A stretch of DNA of 37,196 nucleotides from Nitrospirota bacterium (GCA_003246675.1 QJZQ01000019.1:1-37196); one strand, 5' to 3'; positions 26,291 to 37,000 are shown, counted from the stretch's first letter. Translations and numbers: made by a program. The notes: generated by a model from the letters alone, not told the origin.

Positions 26291-27607
26291 ATGAGCGGAG
26301 CTCAAGCGGCTGGTAATATATTCAAAGTTCCCGAACTGAAGCGGAGGATTCTTTTCACCCTTGGGCTTCTGATCGTTTATCGGATTGGCGCACACATTCC
26401 GACCCCGGGCATCAACTCCATGGCGCTGGCGGAGTTATTCGCCCGCGCGCAGGGGACCATATTGGGATTCTTCAATATGTTTTCCGGCGGAGCGCTCAGT
26501 CGGCTGACGATTTTCGCGCTGGGCATCATGCCCTACATCAGCTCGTCGATTATCATCCAGCTGATGACCATGGTTTCTCCCACCCTGGCGCGCCTCAAGA
26601 AAGAGGGCGAGCAGGGTCAGAAGAAAATCACCCAGTACACCCGCTATGGCACCGTGTTGCTCAGCGGTATTCAGGGGTCGGGCATTGCGGTCGCGCTCGA
26701 AGCGATGACGAGCCCTGGTGGAACCCCCATCGTGCCTACACCCGGTTGGTCGTTCCGCATGATGACGGTGCTTACTTTGACCGCGGGCACCTGTTTTCTC
26801 ATGTGGCTGGGCGAGCAGATCACCGAACGCGGCATTGGCAACGGCATATCCCTGATAATTTTTTCAGGCATCGTCGCGGGGACTCCGGCGGCGATATTCC
26901 AGTCGATGGACCTGATGGGAACCGGAGAGCTTTCTGTGCTCCTGGTGCTTTTTCTGGCCGTTTTCATGGTATTTGTGGTGGGCGCCATCGTATTCACCGA
27001 GGGAGGACAGCGGCGAATACCTATTCAGTACGCCAAACGAGTGGTGGGGAAACGGATGTACGGCGGGCAGAGCACCCATTTGCCGCTGAAGGTTAATACC
27101 TCCGGCGTTATTCCGCCGATCTTCGCCTCGTCGCTCATCATGTTTCCGGCGTCTATCGGCCAGTTCACCACGCATCCCATCATGCAAACGGTGTCGGGAT
27201 GGCTGACTCCGGGCAACCTGGTGTACAGCCTGATATTCGCGGGCCTGATATTTTTCTTTTGTTATTTTTATACCGCGGTTATTTTCAACCCGGTGGATGT
27301 TGCCGAAAACTTTAAGAAGTACGGCGGGTACATACCCGGAATCCGGCCCGGGGCTAAAACCGCTGAGTACATCGATTTCATCCTTTCGAGGATCACTTTT
27401 TACGGCGCGATCTATCTCTCTTTGGTCTGTATTTTGCCGGATTATCTGATAAAATACTTCAATATTCCGTTCTATTTTGGTGGAACCAGTCTTTTAATCG
27501 TGGTGGGCGTGTCTCTGGACACGATGCAGCAGATCGAATCCCACCTGGTTATGCGGAATTACGATGGATTTGTCAAAAAGGGAAGACTCAAAGGCCGCCG
27601 AGGCTGA
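26291..27607 (+). CDS. secY: Preprotein translocase subunit SecY
   Basis: 438 aa, multiple TM segments, YRIGAHIPTPGIN, GIMPYISSSIIIQL, MYGGQSTHLPLKVNTSGVIPPIFASS. Confidence 0.98.
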   Translation: MSGAQAAGNIFKVPELKRRILFTLGLLIVYRIGAHIPTPGINSMALAELFARAQGTILGFFNMFSGGALSRLTIFALGIMPYISSSIIIQLMTMVSPTLARLKKEGEQGQKKITQYTRYGTVLLSGIQGSGIAVALEAMTSPGGTPIVPTPGWSFRMMTVLTLTAGTCFLMWLGEQITERGIGNGISLIIFSGIVAGTPAAIFQSMDLMGTGELSVLLVLFLAVFMVFVVGAIVFTEGGQRRIPIQYAKRVVGKRMYGGQSTHLPLKVNTSGVIPPIFASSLIMFPASIGQFTTHPIMQTVSGWLTPGNLVYSLIFAGLIFFFCYFYTAVIFNPVDVAENFKKYGGYIPGIRPGAKTAEYIDFILSRITFYGAIYLSLVCILPDYLIKYFNIPFYFGGTSLLIVVGVSLDTMQQIESHLVMRNYDGFVKKGRLKGRRG

Positions 27608-27610
27608 TCC

Positions 27611-28252
27611 ATGAGGTTGATTCTTTTAGGGCCTCCTGGTGCGGGCAAGGGGACCCAGGCCAAGATGTTGAAGGACAAGTTCGGCATCCCGCAGATATCC
27701 ACCGGGGACATACTCCGGAAAGCCATCCGGGACAACACCGATCTCGGATTCAAGGCCCGGACGTTCATGGATGGCGGACAGCTGGTTCCCGATGATCTCG
27801 TGATCCGGCTGATCAGGGAAAGAATCAGGCAGGACGACTGCCAAAAAGGCTTTATTCTCGATGGTTTTCCGAGGACCATCCCCCAGGCCGAGAAGTTGAG
27901 CGAAACCCTGGGCGAAATGGGCCTCACTCTGGACGCGGTTGTGGATCTGGAGATCGAGCCGGAAGAAGTGACCGAGCGGCTCGCCGGGCGCAGCAATTGC
28001 TCGCAGTGCGGGACGATGTATCACGAAGTATCGCGTCCCCCCAACCGGCCCGGCGTCTGCGACCTGTGCGGCGGAGAGCTTTACAAGCGCGAGGATGACA
28101 ACCGCGAAACGATCCATAAACGATTGGATGTTTACGCAAAAGAAACCGCACCGCTCAAGGAATATTACGGCAGCCAGGGCAACCTGAAAGCCGTAAAAGC
28201 CAAAGGAACGGTGGAGGAGATATTCATGCAGGTTTGTTCCATGGTGTCCTGA
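27611..28252 (+). CDS. adk: Adenylate kinase (zinc-type LID)
   Basis: [21 protein letters not shown]-loop, DGFPRT, LID with [10 protein letters not shown]...[14 protein letters not shown]. Confidence 0.98.
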   Translation: MRLILLGPPGAGKGTQAKMLKDKFGIPQISTGDILRKAIRDNTDLGFKARTFMDGGQLVPDDLVIRLIRERIRQDDCQKGFILDGFPRTIPQAEKLSETLGEMGLTLDAVVDLEIEPEEVTERLAGRSNCSQCGTMYHEVSRPPNRPGVCDLCGGELYKREDDNRETIHKRLDVYAKETAPLKEYYGSQGNLKAVKAKGTVEEIFMQVCSMVS

Positions 28253-28253
28253 T

Positions 28254-28472
28254 ATGGCCAAAGAAGAATCCATCGAAGTGGAGGGCACGGTCCTTGAGCC
28301 TCTGCCCAACGCAATGTTCCGGGTGGAGCTTGAAAATGGCCATAAGATACTGGCGCATATTTCAGGGAAAATGAGGCTGCATTTCATCCGCATCCTCTCT
28401 GGAGATAAAGTCAAGGTGCAGTTGTCCCCCTACGATTTAAGCCGGGGCCGAATCACCTATCGATATAAGTAG
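28254..28472 (+). CDS. infA: Translation initiation factor IF-1
   Basis: 72 aa [34 protein letters not shown]...[12 protein letters not shown]. Confidence 0.97.
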   Translation: MAKEESIEVEGTVLEPLPNAMFRVELENGHKILAHISGKMRLHFIRILSGDKVKVQLSPYDLSRGRITYRYK

Positions 28473-28502
28473 GAATCTGAATAAGAAAAGGATAAAGGAA
28501 TC

Positions 28503-28616
28503 ATGAAAGTTCGCGCATCTGTCAAGCCGATTTGCAACAAATGCAAGGTCATCCGCCGCAGAGGGGTGGTGCGCGTGATTTGCGAGAACCCGAAACACAA
28601 GCAGCGGCAGGGCTGA
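28503..28616 (+). CDS. rpmJ: 50S ribosomal protein L36
   Basis: Own translation [37 protein letters not shown] (37 aa, C+ zinc form); not in ORF track because short. Confidence 0.97.
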   Translation: MKVRASVKPICNKCKVIRRRGVVRVICENPKHKQRQG

Positions 28617-28657
28617 CCCGCCCAAAGAGTAAACCAAGGCTTTAATAGGAGAAACCG

Positions 28658-29032
28658 GTGGCCAGAATAGCGGGGATTGATATTCCCAAGGACAAACGGG
28701 CGGTCATCGCCCTGACCTACATTTTCGGCATTGGAAAATCGCGGTCTCAGAAAATATTACAAGCAGCCGAAGTCTCGGAAGACATCCGCATGAAGGACTT
28801 GACCGAGGACGAGGTCACGCGCATCCGATCCATCATCGACAAAGAATACGAAGTCGAGGGCGACCTCCGCCGTAATGTCAATATGGGAATCAAGCGTTTG
28901 ATGGATATTGGCAGCTATCGTGGCCTGCGCCACAGGAAGGGGCTGCCCGTTCGAGGGCAGCGTTCGCACACCAATGCGCGCACCCGCAAGGGCCCCAAGA
29001 AAACCGTGGGAAGCAGGGCATCCAAAAAATAA
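28658..29032 (+). CDS. rpsM: 30S ribosomal protein S13
   Basis: [34 protein letters not shown]...[25 protein letters not shown] start. Confidence 0.98.
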   Translation: MARIAGIDIPKDKRAVIALTYIFGIGKSRSQKILQAAEVSEDIRMKDLTEDEVTRIRSIIDKEYEVEGDLRRNVNMGIKRLMDIGSYRGLRHRKGLPVRGQRSHTNARTRKGPKKTVGSRASKK

Positions 29033-29053
29033 TCACTGAGGGAACCAGCGTTC

Positions 29054-29449
29054 ATGGAAAAAGGAAAAGCAGGCAAAACCGGCAAGAAGAAGCAGAAGAC
29101 CGCCCCCGAAACGGGCATGGCCCATATTCAGGCGACCTTCAACAACACCATCGTGACCCTCAGCGACATGTCCGGAAATGTTATTTCCTGGTCGAGCGCC
29201 GGGGCCCAGGGCTTCAAGGGGTCGAGGAAAAGCACGCCGTTTGCCGCCCAGGTGGCCGCCGAAAAAGCGGCCCAGAAAGCCCGGGACATGGGCATGCGAA
29301 AGCTGGAGGTTCACGTGAAGGGCCCGGGTTCAGGCCGGGAGTCTGCCATTCGTGCCCTGCAAGCCGCGGGAATGGAAATCATCGTCATTCGCGACAAAAC
29401 CCCCGTGCCGCATAACGGGTGCCGGCCGCGAAAACGAAGAAGAGTTTAA
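29054..29449 (+). CDS. rpsK: 30S ribosomal protein S11
   Basis: [44 protein letters not shown]...[12 protein letters not shown]. Confidence 0.98.
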   Translation: MEKGKAGKTGKKKQKTAPETGMAHIQATFNNTIVTLSDMSGNVISWSSAGAQGFKGSRKSTPFAAQVAAEKAAQKARDMGMRKLEVHVKGPGSGRESAIRALQAAGMEIIVIRDKTPVPHNGCRPRKRRRV

Positions 29450-29490
29450 TCGAAACTAATCGTCTCAATCATCCAGTGGGGGAATGAAAC

Positions 29491-30117
29491 TTGGCAAGAT
29501 ATACGGATTCCGTCTGCCGGCTGTGCCGCCGGGAAGGCATCAAGCTGTTCTTAAAAGGCGACCGCTGCGAAACCGCCAAATGCGCCATTGATCGCCGGGC
29601 CTATCAGCCCGGTCAGCATGGGCAAAGAAGGGTTAAGCCCACCGAGTATCTGGTGCAGCTTCGGGAAAAGCAGAAGGTCAAGCGGATCTACGGCGTATTG
29701 GAAAAGCAGTTCCGCCTTTATTTCAAGGCGGCCGATCGCAAAAAAGGCATTACCGGCGAGAATCTGCTGCAGAACCTTGAACTCAGGTTCGACAATGTTG
29801 TTTATCGCATGGGCCTGGTTCCCTCCCGCAGCGCGGCAAGGCAACTGGTTCGCCACAATCACTTCACCGTGAACGGGCAACGCGTCAATATTCCCTCCTA
29901 CATTTTGAAGCAGGGGGATGTCATTGCCCCCAGCCCGAGCAAGATCGGGAAGGAGACCATTAAAAACGCGTTGGAGCGGGTCAAGAGCAAGACCCAGCCC
30001 CATTGGCTGTCTTTTGACGTCGAGAGCAAGCAGGGAATCGTCCAGTCGCTGCCTACCCGGGAGGATGTCACTATCCCGATTCAGGAACAGCTGATCGTCG
30101 AGCTGTATTCCCGATAA
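29491..30117 (+). CDS. rpsD: 30S ribosomal protein S4 (C+ form)
   Basis: [40 protein letters not shown]4 RNA-binding fold; TTG start. Confidence 0.97.
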   Translation: MARYTDSVCRLCRREGIKLFLKGDRCETAKCAIDRRAYQPGQHGQRRVKPTEYLVQLREKQKVKRIYGVLEKQFRLYFKAADRKKGITGENLLQNLELRFDNVVYRMGLVPSRSAARQLVRHNHFTVNGQRVNIPSYILKQGDVIAPSPSKIGKETIKNALERVKSKTQPHWLSFDVESKQGIVQSLPTREDVTIPIQEQLIVELYSR

Positions 30118-30194
30118 TCGGGCGGGCGACATTAGAGTTCAGACAAATACCAGACGCCAATAAAAACTGGCAAAAAAGAATTACCGGAGACTTC

Positions 30195-31226
30195 ATGTAT
30201 ACCACACAGGGAATCGTCAAACCGAAACGACTGGAATTTGACAAGAAGAACAAAACGTCCTTTTACGGGAAATTTGTTGCGGGCCCGTTTGAACGTGGAT
30301 ACGGAGTGACCATCGGCAACTCCCTTCGCCGCATGCTGCTGTCCTCCATCGAGGGGTCTGCCATCGTCGCCGCGAAGTTTGAGGGCATCTACCATGAGTT
30401 TTCTTCTATCCCCGGCGTGTTGGAGGATGTTACCGAAATCATCCTCAATCTCAAACAGGTGAATCTCAAGCTTATCGGAGACAGCGACAGCAAGAGAGTT
30501 TATCTGAAAAGTTCCACCGCAGGCACGGTCAAGGCGGGAGACATCACCGCCGATCCCGATGTGGTGATTCTGAACCCCGACCACCACATCGCCACCATCG
30601 ACCATAACGGCACCCTGGAAATCGAGATGATCGTTCGCAAGGGGCGCGGTTACGTACCCGCCGACAGGCAGGTGCTTGAGGACGAGTCGGTACAGATGAT
30701 TCCCCTCGACTCGGTCTTTTCCCCCGTGGAGAAGGTCAACTACCGCGTCGAAAACACCCGCGTGGAGCAGTCCACCGATTACGACTCCCTCATCATGGAG
30801 CTTTGGACTAACGGCGGCATCACCCCGGACGACGCCGTGGCCCATGCGGCGAAGATCGTGAAAGACCACATGCAGATCTTCATCAACTTCGATGAAGAGC
30901 CCGAGCCCGTGCAGCCCCAGGTGGACGAAAAGAAACAGAAAATGCTCGCCAACATGGCTAAATGCGTGGAAGAGCTGGAACTCTCGGTTCGCTCTTACAA
31001 CTGCCTGAAGAACGCCAACATCCAGACCATCGCCGAACTGGTTCAGAAGACCGACTCGGAGATGCTGAAAACGCGCAACTTCGGCAGAAAATCGCTGAAT
31101 GAGATTAAGGAAATCCTGGAAGAGATGGGGCTCCACCTCGGCATGAAAGTGGAAGAGGAAGACCTCAAGCAGATCAGCCAGGCGAGAAAAAAGAAAGAGG
31201 TCGAGGCCGATATCGCCGAGCGATAA
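30195..31226 (+). CDS. rpoA: DNA-directed RNA polymerase subunit alpha
   Basis: [58 protein letters not shown]...[13 protein letters not shown]. Confidence 0.98.
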   Translation: MYTTQGIVKPKRLEFDKKNKTSFYGKFVAGPFERGYGVTIGNSLRRMLLSSIEGSAIVAAKFEGIYHEFSSIPGVLEDVTEIILNLKQVNLKLIGDSDSKRVYLKSSTAGTVKAGDITADPDVVILNPDHHIATIDHNGTLEIEMIVRKGRGYVPADRQVLEDESVQMIPLDSVFSPVEKVNYRVENTRVEQSTDYDSLIMELWTNGGITPDDAVAHAAKIVKDHMQIFINFDEEPEPVQPQVDEKKQKMLANMAKCVEELELSVRSYNCLKNANIQTIAELVQKTDSEMLKTRNFGRKSLNEIKEILEEMGLHLGMKVEEEDLKQISQARKKKEVEADIAER

Positions 31227-31259
31227 CGCCCACCCTAACCCAGGAGAACACCAGGACCG

Positions 31260-31787
31260 ATGCGTCATTTAAAAGTAGGCAGAAAATTTGGCCGTACCTC
31301 AGCGCACAGGAAAGCCATGTTCCGCAACCTTGTCACCGCCCTGATCGAAAAAGAGCGGATTCGCACCACCCTGCCCAAAGCCAAGGAACTGCGCAGCAAG
31401 GTCGAGAAAACCATCACCCTGGGGAAAAGGGGAACCCTGCATGCTCGCCGGCTGGCGTTTCGCAACGTGACGGACAAGGCCGCCCTGCAAAAGCTGTTTG
31501 GCCCGATCGCAGAGAAATACGCCAACCGCAATGGCGGCTACACCCGCATCATCAAAATCGGCAATCGCCGAGGTGATGACGCGCCCATGGCCTTCATCGA
31601 ACTGGTTGAGGGAGAAGTGGTGAAAGGCAAGGATAAAAAGGCCGCCCCGGCTAAAGCCGCTGCTCCTAAGAAAAAGGCCGCGGCTTCAAAAGCGGCGGAT
31701 AAGGATAAAAAGGAAAGCGCCCCGAAAGCCAAAAAAGCGGCCCCCAAGGCCAAACCGGCTGACGAGGAAAAGAAAGACTCCGAGTAA
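31260..31787 (+). CDS. rplQ: 50S ribosomal protein L17 with long Lys/Ala/Pro-rich C-terminal tail
   Basis: [45 protein letters not shown] core, then low-complexity [22 protein letters not shown]... tail. Confidence 0.97.
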   Translation: MRHLKVGRKFGRTSAHRKAMFRNLVTALIEKERIRTTLPKAKELRSKVEKTITLGKRGTLHARRLAFRNVTDKAALQKLFGPIAEKYANRNGGYTRIIKIGNRRGDDAPMAFIELVEGEVVKGKDKKAAPAKAAAPKKKAAASKAADKDKKESAPKAKKAAPKAKPADEEKKDSE

Positions 31788-31809
31788 AAGCAAAACACCC
31801 CGTATAGAT

Positions 31810-31840
31810 GGCCCTTGGAACCCCCAAGGGCCTGTCTTTT
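31810..31840 (+). terminator. Intrinsic terminator after rplQ
   Basis: GGCCCTTGG-AACCC-CCAAGGGCC followed by TGTCTTTT. Confidence 0.85.
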
Positions 31841-31863
31841 AGATAGATCCCCCCCTTAAAGCA

Positions 31864-32274
31864 TCAGATGCAATTGGCCGGCACCCCCGTGGGTTCCTGT
31901 TTGAAGCGGAAGTTCGTGTTGGCCTTGATGTAGCGCAGAAGATCATCGTAGCTCTTGAAATGCTCGCTGAACCCGTAGTCGTCCCCGGTGAATTCGCAAT
32001 TTTCCGTGCTGTGCTCCCGGCACATATAAGGCCGGTTATCATAAATAGCGCACTTGTTTTCCGGCGTCAGGAAGTTGCAGCGGGTATGAATCATGATGTA
32101 CCACGACTTGCGATAAATATAGATGGACACCTTGTCATGGGCGATCTTCCATAGCAGACTGTCGTAATCCTTCCTGTCTTCCGGCTCGTCGATTTCAAAC
32201 GCAAAATAATTGCAACAGTACGCCGGCAGGCAGCGCTCGCATTGGCTGGTATTGTCCCTTTCGCTCTGTGCCAT
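31864..32274 (-). CDS. YkgJ-family cysteine cluster protein (putative zinc/iron-chelating domain)
   Basis: CERCLPAYCCNYFAFEID...TRCNFLTPENKCAIYDNRPYMCREHSTENC pattern. Start at internal ATG 32274 (MAQSERD...) preferred over 32355. Confidence 0.8.
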   Translation of the reverse strand: MAQSERDNTSQCERCLPAYCCNYFAFEIDEPEDRKDYDSLLWKIAHDKVSIYIYRKSWYIMIHTRCNFLTPENKCAIYDNRPYMCREHSTENCEFTGDDYGFSEHFKSYDDLLRYIKANTNFRFKQEPTGVPANCI

Positions 32275-32373
32275 ATCCCATCCTTGTTGAAGCGAGTAAC
32301 GGTAAGCCGAATGGCTTTCAGAAAATACCAGAAATATTATCACAGGTTGGCGCAAAGAAAAAGCGAACCCCCC

Positions 32374-33315
32374 TCAAGGCTGCGCGTTGAAGCGGTGAAG
32401 CCCTGATGCCCGTGCGACTGAGTAAGCGTTTTCCAACTCCTCGCCGCTGACGCGCCGGTTGATCTCTGCGTAGCGGGCATCACTCACCCGGCCCGCCGGG
32501 CGGTACTGATCCATGAGGTTGACGTAGGTGTCGGGAGAGAGATCCGACAGAAAGCGCATGATTGCTGTTAAATCCTCTCCGGCGCCTGGCATCAGCAAAT
32601 GGCGCACCAGCAGGCCACGCCGCGCAAGCCCCGTCTCGTCGAACACCAGGTCTCCCACCTGGCGGTGCATTTCCCGTAGCACCCCTTGCGCCACCTCGGG
32701 GTAATCGCGCGCCTTGAGATATTTCTCCGACCGGTCCGGGTCCCAGTATTTGAAGTCCGGCATGTAGATGTCCACCACCCCATCGAGCAGGCGCAGGCTC
32801 TCCATCGAATCGTACGCGCCGGTGTTATAAACCAGCGGAAGCCGCAAGCCCATCTGCACCGCCAAAGGCAGGGCTTCCAGAATTTGCGGGACCACATGCT
32901 CCGGCGTCACGAAGTTGATGTTGTGGCAGCCGCGTTTTTGCAGATCGAGCATCATCAGGGCCAGGTCCTCGGCAGTGGCTTCCATGCCATCCACCTTCTG
33001 GCTGATATCGAAATTCTGGCAGAACACGCACATGAGATTGCACATGGAAAAGAAGATGGTGCCGCTGCCGTGCGTTCCCTTGAGGCAGTCCTCCTCGCCA
33101 AAATGAGGAAAATGGCTCGATACGATGGCCCGCCGCCCACTTTTGCAGAGCGCGGTTTCATCGGCCAAGCGGTCCACGGCGCAATCGCGCGGGCAAACCC
33201 GGCACGAAGCGAGTGAGCGCACCGCTTCGCGGGAACGCCGGTACAGCTCGCCGGTGCGAAAGAGTTTCATGTACGCCGGTTCGAAATGACCGGAATCGAT
33301 GCTGAGCTTTGTCAT
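32374..33315 (-). CDS. Radical SAM protein, PflX/COG1313-like (putative glycyl-radical activating-type)
   Basis: Radical SAM signature CNLMCVFCQN (CX3CX2C) plus N-terminal CRVCPRDCAVDR...C motif and VTPEHVVPQILEAL; 313 aa. Confidence 0.85.
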   Translation of the reverse strand: MTKLSIDSGHFEPAYMKLFRTGELYRRSREAVRSLASCRVCPRDCAVDRLADETALCKSGRRAIVSSHFPHFGEEDCLKGTHGSGTIFFSMCNLMCVFCQNFDISQKVDGMEATAEDLALMMLDLQKRGCHNINFVTPEHVVPQILEALPLAVQMGLRLPLVYNTGAYDSMESLRLLDGVVDIYMPDFKYWDPDRSEKYLKARDYPEVAQGVLREMHRQVGDLVFDETGLARRGLLVRHLLMPGAGEDLTAIMRFLSDLSPDTYVNLMDQYRPAGRVSDARYAEINRRVSGEELENAYSVARASGLHRFNAQP

Positions 33316-33492
33316 GCGGTATGCGATGGGGGCTGAATGTCTATTTTGTCCTCTTGATGGTCGGGCGCACCCCGAAAATCAGCAGGTTGTGACCGCAACG
33401 GGACCGTATTAAGGGGAAACGGGCCACCCTGCGCAAAGCCTGGGCAGGTGTCCCCTCGCGTCGGGAAAAAGGATTGAGTTAGATTGAATCAC

Positions 33493-33522
33493 TTGACAAT
33501 TTTAGCAAATTCTCTGCAATAA
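33493..33522 (+). promoter_or_regulatory. Possible promoter (TTGACA-N18-CAATAA)
   Basis: Consensus -35 at 33493-33498; -10 is weak (CAATAA). Precedes the small ORF at 33552. Confidence 0.35.
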
Positions 33523-33551
33523 AAACAATGTGTTGTGGAATAAAGGGCCCT

Positions 33552-33754
33552 ATGGAGCATATTCTGTGGATTACCCTATTCGTCCTTTCAATTCCAGCAA
33601 CTGCGCATGCCGACATGGACCCTGGGGTTTTGGGCTCCCTTTGCCAGATAGCTTACACACGGGTCTTTGGCGTGCTTGCAGGATGGATGCTTAAGGCCCT
33701 ACCGGGTACATCACATCCGTATTTAAAAGGTTGAAAGGACTGCTTAAAGCCTAA
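33552..33754 (+). pseudogene. Small signal-peptide protein, apparently frameshifted (MEHILWITLFVLSIPATAHADMDPGVLGSLCQIAYTRVFGVLAGWMLK + ...TSVFKRLKGLLKA in another frame)
   Basis: Signal-peptide-like N-terminus; C-terminal basic segment VFKRLKGLLKA and stop TAA at 33752-33754 lie in a different frame from the N-terminal part. Confidence 0.45.
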
Positions 33755-34088
33755 AGAAGGAGGCCTTGCCCGAAGCGGAATGCCGGCTTGTTTTCCAGCA
33801 TGAAAAAATAGAGACGCTGACGTACTCTGTAGAGTGCTGTCCCTCCATGCTGAAGCAGGCCGCCTATCCCTGAAATATTTTGTTTTCCGGTTCTCGCCCG
33901 GTGCATGTAGGACATGCTTCGATTGTACCGGCCCAAGGGGCATCTATTGCATCCGGCCGGGAAACCCCTGACTCCTTAAAGTCATCTGCTGTAAACGCTC
34001 TTAGTTGTTAGGCCAGCTTAGGCTAAATTTATTTTAGCCGGTTTGCCTTGTGTTTCAAGCCGGCGAAGTCGATGCTGTCACTGCCTCA

Positions 34089-37000
34089 TTAGCTGGGCTT
34101 CGTTGAATGAGGAACGTCCGTAACCCGGCTCAGCCGGTGCGCGGTCACGGTGAAGGAGCCGCCCTCCCGCTCCACCCGCCCGGTGACGGTGTAGGGGCCG
34201 CGGTCGTAAAGTAGTGGCCCGAAACGGCTGTAAACACGAGGGAACAAGGTCACCTCGAAGGCCGCCGTGGCGTCTTCGAGCATCAGGAATTTCATGAACT
34301 CGTTTTTAGCCGTGCGCGTGCGCTTGGCATGGACGAGCCAGCCGGTCAGCGTGACCACCCGCCCGGCGAGGCGCGCGAGCGCTTTCGCCGGTACGCGCCC
34401 CTTGGTGTTAATGTCGTACAACGAAAGCAGATGGTTCGAGACCGCGATGTCCAGGCACGAAATCTCGGCCAATAGCTTTTCCCGAAGCGTGTAATCCGGC
34501 AGGGAGGGGATGGGGATGCCGTTCGAGGGAGTGAAAAAGCCGGGCAGGCAGGTTGCATCCCTTTCCCTCCGGCGCGCGAGCCGCTTGAGCAGCCACAGCA
34601 GTTCGGGGCGCGTCCGCCCAAGCCCGTCGAACGCGCCCGCGAGGATAAGCGCCTCCGTTTCACTTTCGCCGATAACCACCCGCGATAAAAAACTGTCGAG
34701 CGAGGAGTAGGGGCCGCCCCTCCGGCGCGCATCGAGGATGGAGGAGAGGGCCAGGCGGCCCAGGCCCTTGAACTGGCCGAGCCCGACGCGGATGGCGTTC
34801 GCCGCTCCGGACCCGCCGCCCGGCCAGGACACCGCCGTGAATGCCTCGTCGCTTGCGTTGACGCTGGGGGGCAGGATCGCAAGCCCCATGCGCCGCGCTT
34901 CCTCGACGTAGGCGGCGGTGTCGTAGAAGCCGCCCCGGTTCGACAGCACCGCGGCCATGAACTCGGCGGGGTAATGCGCCTTGAGGTAGGCCGTCTGGCA
35001 GGAGACGACAGCGAAGGACGCGCTGTGCGCCTTGCAGAAGGCGTAGCCCGCGAAACTCTCGATCTGCCGCCAGATTTCGATGGCCGCCTCCGGGCGCACC
35101 CCGCGCGCGGTTGCGCCGGAGAGGAACCGCTCGCGATGCGTGCGAATGTCCTCCCAGTTCCGTTTCTTGCTCATGCATTTTCTCAGGCTGTCGGCCTCTC
35201 CCAGGCTCATCCCGGCGATTTCGTGAGCCACCTTGATAACGTCCTCCTGATAAATCATGACGCCAAAAGTATCCCTGAGAAGCTCCGCCATGCGCGGATG
35301 CGGGCAGCGCACCGCTTCGCGCCCGTTATGGCGATCGATGAACGCTTTCATCATGCCGCTGTCGGCGACCCCGGGGCGGATGATCGAACTCGCCGCGGTC
35401 AGCATCTCGAAGGTCTCGACCCGCAGCTTCTTCAGCAGATTGCGCATGCCGGGCGATTCGATGTAGAAGCAGCCGAGGGTGTCTCCCCGGCGGATGAGTT
35501 CGCGGGCGCCCCGGTCGCGCGCCGGGTCGAGCCGCGCAAAGTCGACCCGCACGTTGTGCCGCGCCTCCACCGCCCGCACCGTATCGGCAAGAACGGCGAG
35601 CCCCTTCTGCGCCAGCAGGTCGATCTTGAGCAGGCCCATGTCTTCCACCGGGTACATGTCGAACTGCGTGACCACGAATCCCTTGGGCGTTTTCTCAAGC
35701 GGCAGCCGCTGCGTGATCGGAAACGGCGAGATGACGATGCCGCCGCAATGGATGGACAGATGGCGCGGCAGCCCCTCGATTTTCTGCGCGAGGGCGATCA
35801 TGCCGCGGTAGGGCTCATCCTCCAGGGGGAGGTGGCGGCATTCGGGAATCACCTTCCTCACCGAATCGAGATGCTCCAGATCCACCGAATACGGCAGCGC
35901 CCGGGTGAACGCGTCGATTTCCGCCGGCGGGATGCCCAGCGCCCGGCCCACCTCGCGGAGTGCGGAGCGCCCGCGGAAATGCACGTGCGCCGAAATCAGG
36001 GCGACGTTCTCGCGCCCGTATTTCTCGAAGACATAATCCAGCATTTCATCGCGGCGGTTCCATGGAAAGTCGATGTCGATATCCGGGTAATCCGTCCGCT
36101 CCGGGTTCAGAAAACGCTCGAAGTACAAGTTGTGGCCCAGGGGGTCCACCTCGGTGATCCCCAGCGCCCGGCACACCAGGCTGTTCGCCGCCGAGCCCCG
36201 GCCCACCGTGGGGATGCCGCGCGCGCGCGCCTCGCGCACGATGTCCCAGACGATGAGAAAATAGGGCGCGAAGGACAGATCGTTGATGACCTTGAGTTCG
36301 TGGCGAAGGCGGGCGTCGGCGGCCCTCATGCGGCCGGGGTAGAGCCTGCGAACGCCGCGCCGGGCGAGCGCCTCCAGGCGGGAGGCGGGCGTCTCTCCCG
36401 CGGGCAGGGCGAATCGGGGGAACAGGGTTTCACCGATGGGAAGGGTCACGTCGCAGCACTCGGCGATCCGCCGCGTGTTGCGCACCGCCTCGGGTGCGTC
36501 GGCGAAGAGGCGCGACATCTCCGCCGGCGTCTTCATCCAGCTCGCGGCAGGGACGGCCGCGTTCGCCGGCAGCGTGGCGAGAGTGGTGCCGGTGCGGATG
36601 GCCGCGAGCAACCGGTGCACCTCCATGCCCTCCGGACGCAGGAAGAACACGCGGTTCGTCGCCGCCACCGGCAGGCCCCGGCGGCGGGCGAAAGCGAGGA
36701 GGTCCCGGCTTGCGCGGCCCCCGCCCAGCCGCGTCAGCTCGGCGTAGAGGTTGCCGCCGCCACGGCCCCGCGCCACAGTATCCAGAACCCGCGCGTCGGC
36801 CGAGAGGATCACGACCCGGTCGCTCACCTCCCGGAGACGCGCCGCGAGAGAGAAGCCGGGGGCCAGGTGGCGGTCGGTGATGACGCGGCACACCTCCCCG
36901 AACCCCGAAAGGTCTCTCGCAAGAAGCACCGCGCGCGGCGCGGGCGTCTCCGGGTTTTTCGCATCGGTGATTTCCGCGCCGAAAACCGGGTGGAGTCCGG

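Noticed and set aside
33653-33943. 96-aa and 61-aa minus-strand ORFs near 33650-33940
   Set aside because: Translations have no recognised family and overlap the small plus-strand gene; not convincing without a search.
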